A stretch of 64,000 nt of DNA from SSSZ01 sp036732025 (GCA_036732025.1 DAINDE010000011.1:20805-84804); one strand, 5' to 3'; shown: positions 1 through 8,070, numbered from the stretch's first letter. Notes: generated by a model from the letters alone, not told the origin. Translations and numbers: made by a program.

Positions 1-299
1 CGGCGGTTGAGGAGCTTGCCCGACCAGGGGCGCTGGGCCGAGAGCTCCCCCCACATGGACTGGTACACCTCCGTCGGTGTGGTGTGGTTGGAAAGCATGG
101 ATTCGTTGTGGCCCACCACCTCGTCGGGGTCGTAGCCGGTGACCCGGGCGAAGGTCTCGTTGGCGAAGAGGATGTTCGCCTTGGGGTCGGTGATCGAAAT
201 GGCCAGGTCCGCCTGGTCCACCGCCTGGCGATAGACCTCGGGCGGCAGTTCGGTTTCCTGCCGTTTGGCAGGGGCCTTGGCGCGGGTGGCAGCCGGCAT
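1..299 (-). CDS. nifL: NifL, N-terminal PAS part (cut by window edge)
   Basis: N-terminal 99 residues of a NifL-type nitrogen fixation regulator, the redox/ammonium-sensing flavoprotein that inhibits the activator NifA. The visible part is one PAS domain, including the stretches ISITDPKANILFANETFARV, GYDPDEVVGHNESMLSN and WSGKLLNR, which are characteristic of NifL. The ATG at 299 follows an AAGGAG ribosome binding site. The gene leaves the window before any histidine-kinase-like part; nifA normally follows but is outside. It is divergent from the rnf operon, an arrangement also known in Azotobacter. Confident for NifL; a different PAS sensor is the only alternative. Confidence 0.88.
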   Translation of the reverse strand, partial: MPAATRAKAPAKRQETELPPEVYRQAVDQADLAISITDPKANILFANETFARVTGYDPDEVVGHNESMLSNHTTPTEVYQSMWGELSAQRPWSGKLLNR

Positions 300-333
300 G
301 GCAATGCTCCTTGATGGTTCGTTGCAGGACCTT

Positions 334-350
334 AGCAGCTTCCGTGCCTT
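334..350 (-). promoter_or_regulatory. sigma-54 (-24/-12) promoter for nifL
   Basis: Read on the minus strand, AGGCACGGAAGCTGC has GG at 348-347 and GC at 336-335, the 12-base spacing required by sigma-54. The predicted start is near 323, leaving a 24-base leader to the nifL ATG. It deviates from the TGGCAC consensus only in the first T. It lies about 85 bases from the shared NifA site. Confidence 0.6.
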
Positions 351-425
351 TGCCCCCGCCGCTCCCGCCGGATAAGGCGCCAGCCGGGGCCAGCCGGGGC
401 TGCGGCGGAAATGCGACGAAATATC

Positions 426-441
426 TGTCGTGTTTGCGACA
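426..441. promoter_or_regulatory. NifA upstream activator site shared by nifL and rnfA
   Basis: A perfect TGT-N10-ACA palindrome (TGTCGTGTTTGCGACA), the NifA-binding consensus. It sits about midway between the divergent sigma-54 promoters, roughly 85-95 bases upstream of each, the usual distance for an activator that loops to a sigma-54 holoenzyme. Confidence 0.8.
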
Positions 442-525
442 AGGGCGGCTACATTTTTTGCACCGATATGGTGCGCGATGTGCAGAACCGTGCGTTTACG
501 GGTGTTTTCGGCCGATTCGAGGCTT

Positions 526-540
526 TGGCACGGCTTATGC
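526..540 (+). promoter_or_regulatory. sigma-54 (-24/-12) promoter for rnfA
   Basis: TGGCACGGCTTATGC, with GG at 527-528 and GC at 539-540, matches TGGCAC-N5-TTGC with one mismatch. The predicted start is about base 552. This rules out the in-frame ATG at 549 as the rnfA start and supports the one at 576. Confidence 0.75.
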
Positions 541-575
541 ACTGAGGCATGCGGAAAAACGCTAAACCGACTGCC

Positions 576-1154
576 ATGAGCGAATTCATCCTTCTGCTGC
601 TCTCCACCGCGCTGGTCAACAACGTGGTGCTCATCAAGTTCCTGGGGCTCTGTCCGGTGATGGGGGTGTCCAAGAGCGTGGACAGCGCCTTCGGCATGGG
701 GCTCGCCACCACCTTCGTCATCACCCTGGCGGCGGGCGCCTCCTGGATGTTGGACAACTGGCTGCTGGCACCCCTGGGCCTGGGCTACCTGCGCATCCTC
801 ACTTTCATCCTGGTCATCGCCGCGGTGGTGCAATTCACCGAGATGTTCATCAAGAAGGCGAGTCCCGGCCTCTACCAGTCCCTGGGCATCTACCTGCCGC
901 TGATCACCACCAACTGCGCGGTGCTGGGCGTGGCGCTGCTCAACGTCGAGCAGAAGTTCAGCCTCTTCAAGAGCCTGCTCTACGGCTTCGGCTCCGCCCT
1001 CGGCTTCACCATCGTGCTCCTCATCTTCGCCGGCCTGCGCGAGCGCGTGGCGCTGGCCCGGGTGCCGGCCGCCTTCGCCGGTGCCCCCATCGCCTTCGTC
1101 ACCATCAGCCTTCTCGCCCTGGCCTTCATGGGCTTCTCCGGGCTGAACGTGTAA
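576..1154 (+). CDS. rnfA: Rnf electron transport complex subunit RnfA
   Basis: Integral membrane subunit of the Rnf ion-translocating complex, which in diazotrophs uses the ion gradient to drive electrons to ferredoxin/flavodoxin for nitrogenase. The 192-residue protein is hydrophobic throughout (about six helices). It starts MSEFILLLLSTALVNNVVLI and carries the conserved KFLGLCPVMGVS stretch and TNCAVLGVALLN near residue 110. The ATG at 576 was chosen because the upstream in-frame ATG at 549 precedes the predicted sigma-54 start. It is first in the rnfABCDGEH operon; rnfB follows after 12 bases. Confidence 0.95.
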   Translation: MSEFILLLLSTALVNNVVLIKFLGLCPVMGVSKSVDSAFGMGLATTFVITLAAGASWMLDNWLLAPLGLGYLRILTFILVIAAVVQFTEMFIKKASPGLYQSLGIYLPLITTNCAVLGVALLNVEQKFSLFKSLLYGFGSALGFTIVLLIFAGLRERVALARVPAAFAGAPIAFVTISLLALAFMGFSGLNV

Positions 1155-1166
1155 GGGAGAACTGAC

Positions 1167-1694
1167 ATGATTGCCGCCATCCTCAGCCTCACCCTCCTCG
1201 GCGCCGCCCTCGGCATCGTCCTTGGCGTCGCCAACAAGTTCCTCGCCGTCGAGGGCAACCCCCTGGTGGACGAACTCATCACCATGATGCCCGGCTCCAA
1301 CTGCGGCCAATGCGGCTTTCCCGGCTGCTCCGGCGCTGCCGCCGCCATCGCCGACGGCTCCGCCGCGCCCACCTGCTGCCCGCCCGGCGGCAAGGCCCTG
1401 GCTGCCGCCATCGCCGCCAAGCTGGGCATCACCGTCGATCTCTCGGCCATGGCCGACGACGGCCCCAAGATCGCTGTCGTGTCCGAGGAACTGTGCATCG
1501 GCTGCTGCCGCTGCAGCAAGGTCTGCCCCACCGACGCCATCATCGGTGCCGCCAAGCAGATCCACAACATCTTCCGCGAAGCCTGCACCGGCTGTTCGAG
1601 CTGCGTCGAGAAATGCCCCACCGAGGCCTTGGCCATGAAGCCGGTGCCGGTCACCCTGCAGCACTGGGTGATGCCCAAGCCCCTGGCCGCCTGA
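1167..1694 (+). CDS. rnfB: Rnf complex Fe-S subunit RnfB
   Basis: Membrane-anchored iron-sulfur subunit of Rnf, 175 residues. An N-terminal helix (residues 2-22) is followed by the RnfB-type cluster motif Cys46-x2-Cys49-x4-Cys54-x16-Cys71. Two ferredoxin-like 4Fe-4S motifs come next: CIGCCRCSKVCP near residue 110 and CTGCSSCVEKCP near 140. The second and third cysteine sets match a 2[4Fe-4S] module. The size is normal for the family. It is spaced 12 bases from rnfA and 12 from rnfC. Confidence 0.95.
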   Translation: MIAAILSLTLLGAALGIVLGVANKFLAVEGNPLVDELITMMPGSNCGQCGFPGCSGAAAAIADGSAAPTCCPPGGKALAAAIAAKLGITVDLSAMADDGPKIAVVSEELCIGCCRCSKVCPTDAIIGAAKQIHNIFREACTGCSSCVEKCPTEALAMKPVPVTLQHWVMPKPLAA

Positions 1695-1706
1695 GGACTG
1701 AACACC

Positions 1707-3221
1707 ATGGGATTCATGAACCTCTTCAAGCACTTCCTCGGCGACGACTGGGGTGTGCATCCGGACGACCACAAGCGCCCCGCCGCCGACGCCCCGGTGC
1801 GCGTCATGCCGGTGCCGGCGAAACTCTACCTGCCCCTGCAGCAGCATCTGGGCGGCCCCGCCCGGCCGGTGGTGCTGGTGGGCCAGAAGGTGAAGAAGGG
1901 CGAGCTCATCGCCGAGGCCCAGGGCATGGTTTCCGCACCGATCCACGCCCCGACCTCCGGCACCATCGCCGCCGTCACCGAGATCACGGCGCCGCATCCC
2001 TCCGGCCTCACCCTGCCGGCCATCATCCTGGAGGCCGACGGCGCCGACGAATGGTGCGAGTTGCGAGGCTGCGACGACCCCTTCGTCCTTGAGCCGGCCG
2101 AAATCGGCCTGCGGGTGGCGGCGGCCGGCGTCGTCGGCCTGGGCGGCGCCGCCTTCCCCTCGGCGGTGAAGCTCATCGGCGCCTCCCGCGCCCAAGTCAC
2201 CACCCTGGTCATCAACGGTGGCGAATGCGAACCCTATCTTTCCTGCGACGACCGCCTGATGCGCGACGCCGCCGCCGGCATCGTTGACGGCATCCGCATC
2301 ATGCTCCATGCCACCGGCGCCCAGGTGGCCCTGGTGGGCATCGAGGACAACAAGCCGGAGGCCATCGCCGCCATGAGCGCCGCCGCTGCCGGCTTGCCCA
2401 ACGTGCAGGTACGGCCGGTGCCGGCCCGCTATCCCATGGGCTCGGAAAAGCAGCTTATCCAGGTGCTCACCGGCATCGAGGTGCCAGCCGACGGACGCCC
2501 CGCCGACGTGGGCGTCGTCGTCCATAACGTCGGTACCGCCCTGGCCGTGCGCGCCGCGGTGCGGGAAGGCAAGCCCCTCATCGCCCGCCTGGTGACGGTC
2601 AATGGCGCCTGCGCCAGCGCCCCCGGCAACATCGAGGTGCGGGTCGGCACCCTGGCCGAGGAGGTCATCGCCTTCGCCGGCGGCCTGAAAGGCGAAGGCC
2701 TCGGCCTCGCCCGCCGGGTCATGGGCGGCCCCATGATGGGCATGCAGATTCCCCACTGGCGGGTGCCGGTGGTCAAGGGCACCAGCGGCATCCTGGCCCT
2801 CGACGCCGGCGAGGTGGCGGAGCAGGAGCCCAACCCCTGCATCCGCTGCGGCAGTTGCGTCAAGGCCTGCCCCATGGGCCTCCTGCCCCTGGAGATGAGC
2901 GCCCGCATCCGCACCGAGGCCTTCGACGAAGCCATCGATCTCGGCCTCAAGGACTGCATCGCCTGCGGCTGCTGCGCCTACGTCTGCCCCTCGCGCATCC
3001 CGCTGGTGCAGTATTTCGTCCATGCCAAGGGCGAACTGGCCGCCCAGGACCGCGCCAAGCTGCGGACCGAGGCGACCAAGAAGCTGGCTTTGCAGCGCCA
3101 GGAGCGGCTGGAGCGGGAAGCGCGGGAGAAGGCCGAGGCGGCCGCCAAACGCAAGGCCGAGCGGGAAGCCGCCGCGGCGGCGAAGGCGGCCGAGGCGGCG
3201 GCTGCCGGGGAGGCGGCATGA
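1707..3221 (+). CDS. rnfC: Rnf complex NADH-side subunit RnfC
   Basis: Peripheral subunit of Rnf, expected to bind NADH, FMN and two 4Fe-4S clusters; 504 residues. An N-terminal barrel-sandwich part (VKKGELIAEAQGMVSAPIHAP) precedes the GlyGly-rich flavin/NADH domain (GLGGAAFPSAVK, VINGGECEPYLSCDDR). The Cys clusters CIRCGSCVKACP (about residue 380) and CIACGCCAYVCP (about 419) follow. The last 70 residues are an Ala/Lys/Glu-rich coiled-coil tail, as in many proteobacterial RnfC proteins. The next operon gene, rnfD, starts 590 bases later because a repeat element intervenes. Confidence 0.95.
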   Translation: MGFMNLFKHFLGDDWGVHPDDHKRPAADAPVRVMPVPAKLYLPLQQHLGGPARPVVLVGQKVKKGELIAEAQGMVSAPIHAPTSGTIAAVTEITAPHPSGLTLPAIILEADGADEWCELRGCDDPFVLEPAEIGLRVAAAGVVGLGGAAFPSAVKLIGASRAQVTTLVINGGECEPYLSCDDRLMRDAAAGIVDGIRIMLHATGAQVALVGIEDNKPEAIAAMSAAAAGLPNVQVRPVPARYPMGSEKQLIQVLTGIEVPADGRPADVGVVVHNVGTALAVRAAVREGKPLIARLVTVNGACASAPGNIEVRVGTLAEEVIAFAGGLKGEGLGLARRVMGGPMMGMQIPHWRVPVVKGTSGILALDAGEVAEQEPNPCIRCGSCVKACPMGLLPLEMSARIRTEAFDEAIDLGLKDCIACGCCAYVCPSRIPLVQYFVHAKGELAAQDRAKLRTEATKKLALQRQERLEREAREKAEAAAKRKAEREAAAAAKAAEAAAAGEAA

Positions 3222-3282
3222 GGGGAGGAGGCTTTTCTGATGGGCTGGGTTTGGTGTCGGAAGCGCTGGGTTCTGCTCCGGA

Positions 3283-3784
3283 ACCGCTGGTTTCCGCACC
3301 TGACGCGGGGGCATACTTTCTTTTTGATGGCAAAAAGAAAGTAGCCAAAGAAAAAGCCACCCCAGGGTCGACGCCGGGCTGCGCCCGGTCCCTTGCGCTA
3401 CTCGGCTGGCCGGGCGGCTGCGGAACTCGGGGCTGCGCCCCTCAGACAGTCCTCGCCGACCTCCCCCGGCCACCCTGCGTTGCTCAGCGTCTTCCATGGG
3501 GACCCGGAACCCCGAACGCAGCCTGCAACGAAGGTGGTATCAGCAACCTTGGGTTTGCCGGGCCCCTTGGGATGTGCCGAGCAACGCAGGCTTGGGCGGA
3601 AAAAGGGCGAGCACTGTCCGAGTCCTGGCGCAGCCAGGGGGAGTTGCGCAGCCCCCGCCCAAGACGAGTAGCGCAGGGAAACCGGCGGAGCCGGGCTCCG
3701 ACCCAGGGTCGCCTTCTTTTTGGTTCCTTTTTCTTGGCGAAACAAGAAAAAGGGACACGCGCGTCAGGCGCGGAAAGCAGCGCA
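3283..3784. repeat. inverted-repeat intergenic element inside the rnf operon
   Basis: A gene-free stretch between rnfC and rnfD. Outer arms 3291-3307 (TTTCCGCACCTGACGCG) and 3760-3776 are inverted copies matching 16 of 17 bases, with looser pairing out to 3283 and 3784. Inside each end is a perfect A/T-rich hairpin: 3314-3325 pairs with 3332-3343, and 3726-3736 pairs with 3743-3753. Next, about 45-base imperfect inverted arms end in TGCGCTACTCG at 3390-3402 and its complement near 3670. The reading frames through it are biased-composition artefacts. It looks like a palindromic dispersed repeat (large BIME or MITE-like); no transposase is present. Confidence 0.7.
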
Positions 3785-3810
3785 TCCGAAAACCCAAGAG
3801 GAGCCACCCG

Positions 3811-4908
3811 ATGACCCCCGCCTCCATCACCGCCCAACCCGTCGCCTCGCCCCACGCCCACGGCGGCAATTCCGTCACCCGCACCATGTTCCGGGTGCAG
3901 CTCGCCCTGGTGCCGGCCACCCTCTACGGCTTCTGGCTCTTCGGCTGGCCCGCCTTCTTCCTCTGGCTGCTGACCATCCTCTCCTGCCTGGGCTTCGAGG
4001 CCCTCTCGCTGAAGCTCATGGGCAGCGCCCGCATCAAGGCCACCCTGCACGACGGCTCGGCGCTCCTCACCGGCTGGCTGCTGGCCATGACCCTGCCGCC
4101 CTGGGCGCCCTGGTGGGTGGCGGTGGTGGGCGGCTTCATTGCCATCGTCATCGGCAAGCAGGTGTTCGGCGGCGTCGGCCAGAACGTCTTCAACCCGGCC
4201 ATGGTGGCCCGGGTGGCCCTGCTCGTCTCCTTCCCCGTGCCCCTGACCCAGTGGGTGACGCCCCTGCCGCTGACCCACCTGGCGGCGCCGGATTTCGTCG
4301 ATGGCCTGCGCATTTTCCTCTCCAGCCTGCCCCAGCCGGACGCCATCGCCAGCGCTTCGCTGCTGGGTTTCTCCAAGACCGAGATGTCCCGTGGCATCGA
4401 CCTCATCCACTCCCTGGGCGGCGAACATGCGCCCGCCCTGTCCTGGATCGGCGCCCGCTCCGGCAGCTTCGGCGAGTCGGCCTCGCTGCTCATCCTGGCC
4501 GGCGGCGTCTACCTGCTGCTCTGCCGCATCATCACCTGGCACACTCCGCTGGCGGTGCTGGCCGGCCTGGCTATCCCGGCCGCCATCGGCCACGCCGTCG
4601 ATCCCGCCCACTACCTCTCCGTCGAGACCCACGTGCTCTCCGGGGCGGCGGTGCTCGGGGCATTTTTCATCGCCACCGACTACGTCACCTCGCCCAACAC
4701 CGGCGCCGGCCAGATCGCCTTCGGGCTTGGCATCGGACTCCTCACCTGGGTCATCCGTACCTATGGCGGCTACCCGGAGGGCATGGCCTTCGCCGTCCTG
4801 CTCATGAACGCCCTGACGCCGGTGATCGACCGTTTCGCCAAACCCCGCATCCTCGGCCGCGACCGCAAGGGCAAGGCCCTGGACGTTGCGCCGCTGAAGG
4901 GAAACTGA
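3811..4908 (+). CDS. rnfD: Rnf complex membrane subunit RnfD
   Basis: Integral membrane, flavin-carrying subunit of Rnf; 365 residues with about nine or ten hydrophobic helices. Family stretches seen are GKQVFGGVGQNVFNPAMVAR and YVTSPNTGAGQ. The ATG at 3811 follows AAGAGGAG. The expected FMN-attachment loop reads PDAIASASLLG, so the acceptor position that is Thr in SGAT-type sites appears to be Ser. RnfG starts one base after its stop. The identification is firm; the flavinylation state is inferred only. Confidence 0.94.
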   Translation: MTPASITAQPVASPHAHGGNSVTRTMFRVQLALVPATLYGFWLFGWPAFFLWLLTILSCLGFEALSLKLMGSARIKATLHDGSALLTGWLLAMTLPPWAPWWVAVVGGFIAIVIGKQVFGGVGQNVFNPAMVARVALLVSFPVPLTQWVTPLPLTHLAAPDFVDGLRIFLSSLPQPDAIASASLLGFSKTEMSRGIDLIHSLGGEHAPALSWIGARSGSFGESASLLILAGGVYLLLCRIITWHTPLAVLAGLAIPAAIGHAVDPAHYLSVETHVLSGAAVLGAFFIATDYVTSPNTGAGQIAFGLGIGLLTWVIRTYGGYPEGMAFAVLLMNALTPVIDRFAKPRILGRDRKGKALDVAPLKGN

Positions 4909-4909
4909 A

Positions 4910-5515
4910 ATGAATCTCGAAGCCATCCGCGAAAAGATCGGCTACCAGCCCGCCCTGCTCGGGGCCTTCGCCCTGCTCGCCAGCGGCGCCCTGGCCTGGG
5001 CCTCCGGCGCCACCGGCGGCGCCATCGCCGCCGCCGAGGCCAAGGATCTGCGCGATTCCCTTTCCGAGGTCCTGCCGGCGGGCATGGCCGACAACGATTT
5101 CCTCAAGGACACCGTCAGCATCGACCGGGACGGCCAGCCGGTGACCATCTACCGGGCCCGCCAGGGCAAGGACGTCAAGGCCGCCCTGTTCAAGGTGGCG
5201 GGCCGGGGCTACGCCGGCGAGATCCAGATCCTGATGGCGGTGGACATGGCCGGCCACACTCTGGGGGTGCGCGTCCTCAAGCACGCCGAGACCCCCGGCC
5301 TGGGGGACAAGATCGAGGTCAAGAAGGACGCCTGGATCAAGGGCTTCGACGGCAAGTCCCTGGGCGATCCCGCCCCCGAGAAGTGGGCGGTGAAAAAGGA
5401 CAACGGCGTCTTCGACCAGTTCGCCGGGGCGACCATCACCCCCCGGGGCGTGGTCAAGGCGGTCAAGGGCGGGCTGGAGTTCTTCGCCGCCCACAAGACG
5501 GAAATCACCGGCTAG
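4910..5515 (+). CDS. rnfG: Rnf complex FMN-binding subunit RnfG
   Basis: Periplasm-facing subunit with a covalently bound FMN; 201 residues. One N-terminal helix (about residues 15-40) anchors it. The FMN-binding domain contains HAETPGLGDKIE and the attachment motif DQFAGATIT near residue 170, with the acceptor Thr preserved. It is spaced 1 base from rnfD and 9 bases from rnfE. The length is typical. Confidence 0.93.
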   Translation: MNLEAIREKIGYQPALLGAFALLASGALAWASGATGGAIAAAEAKDLRDSLSEVLPAGMADNDFLKDTVSIDRDGQPVTIYRARQGKDVKAALFKVAGRGYAGEIQILMAVDMAGHTLGVRVLKHAETPGLGDKIEVKKDAWIKGFDGKSLGDPAPEKWAVKKDNGVFDQFAGATITPRGVVKAVKGGLEFFAAHKTEITG

Positions 5516-5524
5516 GAGCCCACC

Positions 5525-6205
5525 ATGAGCGACAATTACGGCAGCATCATGAAGGAAGGACTGTGGGGCCAGAACGTGGTTTTCGCCCAGTTGCTGGCCA
5601 TGTGCCCGACCATGGCGGTGACCACCAGCGGCACCAACGGCCTGGGCATGGGTCTGGCGACCACGGCGGTGCTGGTGGTCTCCAACGTGCTGGTGTCGAT
5701 GATCCGCAAGACGGTGAGCTCCCAGGTGCGCATCCCGGTCTTCGTCGTCCTCATCGCCACCCTGGTGACGGTGGTGGACATGGCCATGAACGCCTGGCTC
5801 CACGACCTGTACAAGGTGCTCGGCCTCTTCATCGCGCTGATCGTGGTCAATTGCGCCATCCTCGGCCGGGCCGAGGCCTATGCCGTCAAGAACGGCGTCG
5901 TCGCTTCGGCGGTGGACGGCCTGGCCATGGGCCTCGGCTTCACCGGCGCCCTCACCGTGATCGGCCTCATCCGCGAGTTCCTCGGCGCCGGCACCCTCTT
6001 CGCCCAGGCTTCCAACCTGCTGGGGCCGTCCTTCGCCTTCCTGGAAATGAAATTGCCCGGCTACGGTGGGGCGCTCCTCATGATCCTGCCGCCGGGGGGC
6101 TTCGCCGTCCTCGGCTTCCTGCTCGCCGGCAAGCGGCTCATGGAAAGCCGCCTGGAAGCCCGGGCCGCCGCCGATGCAGGCGAGGCGGAACCGGCCGCCG
6201 CCTGA
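5525..6205 (+). CDS. rnfE: Rnf complex membrane subunit RnfE
   Basis: Integral membrane subunit paired with RnfA in the complex core; 226 residues, about six helices. Hallmarks are NVVFAQLLAMCPTMAVTTSG near the N-terminus and LFIALIVVNCAILGRAEAYA in the middle, plus the acidic/Ala-rich C-terminal tail. The ATG at 5525 follows GGAGCCCACC. Confidence 0.94.
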   Translation: MSDNYGSIMKEGLWGQNVVFAQLLAMCPTMAVTTSGTNGLGMGLATTAVLVVSNVLVSMIRKTVSSQVRIPVFVVLIATLVTVVDMAMNAWLHDLYKVLGLFIALIVVNCAILGRAEAYAVKNGVVASAVDGLAMGLGFTGALTVIGLIREFLGAGTLFAQASNLLGPSFAFLEMKLPGYGGALLMILPPGGFAVLGFLLAGKRLMESRLEARAAADAGEAEPAAA

Positions 6206-6227
6206 TCCGAACGACTGGAGAATCGAC

Positions 6228-6503
6228 ATGCAAATCGGCGTCGCCTATTCCGAACCCGGCAACCAGATCTGGCTCAACATCGAGGTGCCCGACGCATCCA
6301 CGGTCAAGGAGGCCATCGAGCGTTCCGGCATCCTCAAACAGTTCCCCCACATCGACCTCGCCGCCCAGAAGGTGGGGGTCTTCGGCCGCCTGGTGAAGCT
6401 CGACGCCGCCCTCAAGCCGGGAGACCGGGTCGAGATCTACCGCGGCATCATCGCCGACCCGGCCACCGTCCCCCGCAAGGACATGGCGGACGACGACAGC
6501 TAA
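6228..6503 (+). CDS. rnfH: RnfH family protein
   Basis: A 91-residue beta-grasp (ubiquitin-like) protein of the RnfH/UPF0125 family, usually the last gene of nif-linked rnf operons; its precise role is unknown. Family signatures are IEVPDASTVKEAIERSGIL, KVGVFGRLVKLDAALKPGDRVEIYR and the C-terminal DPATVPRKD. The ATG at 6228 with a GGAGAATCG leader is preferred over the upstream frame start at 6174, which lies inside rnfE and adds a low-complexity segment. Confidence 0.9.
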   Translation: MQIGVAYSEPGNQIWLNIEVPDASTVKEAIERSGILKQFPHIDLAAQKVGVFGRLVKLDAALKPGDRVEIYRGIIADPATVPRKDMADDDS

Positions 6504-6522
6504 CCCACGAACCATCCAGCCG

Positions 6523-6584
6523 CTCGTCCTGAGCCTGTCGAAGGACGCTTCAACCACGGGCTTCGACAGGCTCAGCCCGAACGG
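6523..6584. repeat. dispersed palindromic repeat (CTTCGACAGGCTCAG family), copy 1
   Basis: Two inverted half-sites: CGTCCTGAGCCTGTCGAAGG at 6525-6544 and CTTCGACAGGCTCAG at 6561-6575, followed by CCCGAACGG. The same core recurs at 15194, 23911, 31066 and 57564, and a decayed half at 48793. It behaves as a REP-type intergenic repeat; here it separates rnfH from the next gene. Confidence 0.85.
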
Positions 6585-6647
6585 AGTTTGGAGCACCCGA
6601 CCAGCCCGCAACGGAACACACGGTTTCCACCTCTCCGAAAGCCTCCC

Positions 6648-7952
6648 ATGCACCGACTCCTGCCCCTGCTCGCCCTGCTGCCGGCCACCGCCTTCGCCGG
6701 CGACCTGCCCGCCGTCGGCGGCATTCCCGTGGATTTCATCCTCTTCGCCTTGACGCTCCTGGGCGTCGCGCTCTTCCACGGCGCCACCCTCTACGTCGCC
6801 CTGACCGGCCTGGCCACCATCAGCCTCTACAAGATCCTCGTCACCGGCTTCAAGACCGGCGTCGGCGTGGCCGGCTTCTTTGGCCACCTGGGCCATGAAT
6901 GGGTGACGCTGGCCAACCTCTTCTGCCTGCTCACCGGCTTTGCCCTGCTCGCCCGCCATTTCGAGAAGAGCCACGTGCCGGTCATCCTGCCCAAGTTCCT
7001 GCCGGATGACTGGAAGGGCGGCTTCCTGCTCCTGGTGATGGTCTTCGTCATCTCCAGCTTCCTCGACAACATCGCCGCCGCCCTCATCGGCGGCGCCATG
7101 GCCCACCAGCTCTTCAAGGCCAAGGTGCATATCGGCTACCTGGCGGCCATCGTCGCCGCCTCCAACGCCGGCGGCGCCGGCTCGGTGGTGGGGGATACCA
7201 CGACGACCATGATGTGGATCGACGGCATCAGCCCGACCGCGGTGTTCGAGGCCTACGTCGCCGCCGGCGTGGCCCTGCTCATCATCGGTTACTTCGGCGC
7301 CAAGCAGCAGCACGCCTATTCGCCGATCATCAAGCACGCCCACGAGCATACCCACGTGGACTGGGGGCGCATCGCCATCGTCGCCACCATGCTGGTTTTC
7401 GCCGTGGCGGCCAACGTTTTCATCAACCTCAAGTTCCCGGAAAAGGCCGACAGCTTCCCCTTCATCGGCGTCGCCGTCTGGCTGGCCATCCTGCTCACCA
7501 TTCCGGTCCGTCGCCACGACTGGGAAGTGCTGCCGGATACCGTCAAGGGCTCGGTCTTCCTGCTTTCCCTGGTGACCTGCGCCTCCATGATGCCGGTGGA
7601 GGAGCTGCCCATGGCCTCGTGGCAGACCGCCCTCACCCTGGGCTTCGTCTCCGCCGTCTTCGACAACATCCCGCTCACTGCCCTGGCCCTGAAGCAGGGC
7701 GGCTACGACTGGGGCTTCCTGGCCTATGCCGTGGGTTTCGGCGGTTCCATGCTGTGGTTCGGCTCCTCCGCCGGCGTGGCGCTCTCCAGCATGTTCCCGG
7801 AAGCCAAGTCGGCGGCCGCCTGGCTGCGCCACGGCTGGCATGTGGCCGTCGCCTACGTCCTCGGCTTCGCCGTCCTCCTGGCCGTCCTCGGCTGGCACCC
7901 CGAGGCGCCCCACAAGGTGACGGCGCCGGAGGCCGCCACGGCCGCCCACTGA
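6648..7952 (+). CDS. ion transporter superfamily membrane protein (NhaD/citrate-transporter-like)
   Basis: A 434-residue protein with a cleavable-looking leader (MHRLLPLLALLPATAFAG) and about eleven hydrophobic helices. SSFLDNIAAALIGG and SAVFDNIPLTALALK are the repeated helix-break motifs of the ion transporter (IT/ArsB-NhaD) superfamily; SNAGGAGSVVGDTTTTMMW is the matching hairpin loop. A His-rich loop (HAHEHTHVDW) sits mid-protein. The substrate cannot be read from sequence; Na+/H+ exchange or an anion are both possible. Its place between rnfH and nifE suggests a role under nitrogen-fixing conditions, for example serving the Rnf ion gradient (inference). The ATG at 6648 fits the signal peptide. 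Confidence 0.75.
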   Translation: MHRLLPLLALLPATAFAGDLPAVGGIPVDFILFALTLLGVALFHGATLYVALTGLATISLYKILVTGFKTGVGVAGFFGHLGHEWVTLANLFCLLTGFALLARHFEKSHVPVILPKFLPDDWKGGFLLLVMVFVISSFLDNIAAALIGGAMAHQLFKAKVHIGYLAAIVAASNAGGAGSVVGDTTTTMMWIDGISPTAVFEAYVAAGVALLIIGYFGAKQQHAYSPIIKHAHEHTHVDWGRIAIVATMLVFAVAANVFINLKFPEKADSFPFIGVAVWLAILLTIPVRRHDWEVLPDTVKGSVFLLSLVTCASMMPVEELPMASWQTALTLGFVSAVFDNIPLTALALKQGGYDWGFLAYAVGFGGSMLWFGSSAGVALSSMFPEAKSAAAWLRHGWHVAVAYVLGFAVLLAVLGWHPEAPHKVTAPEAATAAH

Positions 7953-7968
7953 GCGCCCCCGGACCCGG

Positions 7969-7992
7969 AACGGCCGCCTGGGGGCGGCCGTT
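7969..7992 (+). terminator. hairpin terminator after the rnf-transporter unit
   Basis: A perfect 10-base stem AACGGCCGCC / GGCGGCCGTT with a TGGG loop, followed by TTGCCTTG. It lies 16 bases after the transporter stop and upstream of the nifE activator site. The T-tract is short, so it may act as a weak terminator. Confidence 0.6.
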
Positions 7993-8011
7993 TGCCTTGT
8001 GGGGCCGCCAT

Positions 8012-8027
8012 TGTCGGCTTTGCAACA
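8012..8027 (+). promoter_or_regulatory. NifA upstream activator site for nifE
   Basis: TGTCGGCTTTGCAACA is a perfect TGT-N10-ACA. It is only about 45 bases upstream of the -24 element, closer than usual. Confidence 0.72.
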
Positions 8028-8070
8028 AGCCGGGTGCGTGAAAATTCGTTTAAAAACATTGGCCTGGCGG

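Noticed and set aside
549..575. ATG at 549 as the rnfA start
   Set aside because: It lies upstream of the predicted sigma-54 transcription start (about 552); the ATG at 576 matches RnfA N-termini.
3283..3784. insertion sequence with transposase between rnfC and rnfD
   Set aside because: Inverted arms exist, but none of the short biased frames inside resembles a transposase.
3484..4926. 480-codon minus-strand frame across the rnfC-rnfD gap and rnfD
   Set aside because: Composed of repeat sequence and the antisense of rnfD; low-complexity Gly/Gln/Glu composition and no ribosome site.
8041..8070. A/T-rich stretch before the nifE promoter as a sigma-70 promoter
   Set aside because: No paired -35/-10 at proper spacing; the sigma-54 element with NifA site explains expression.
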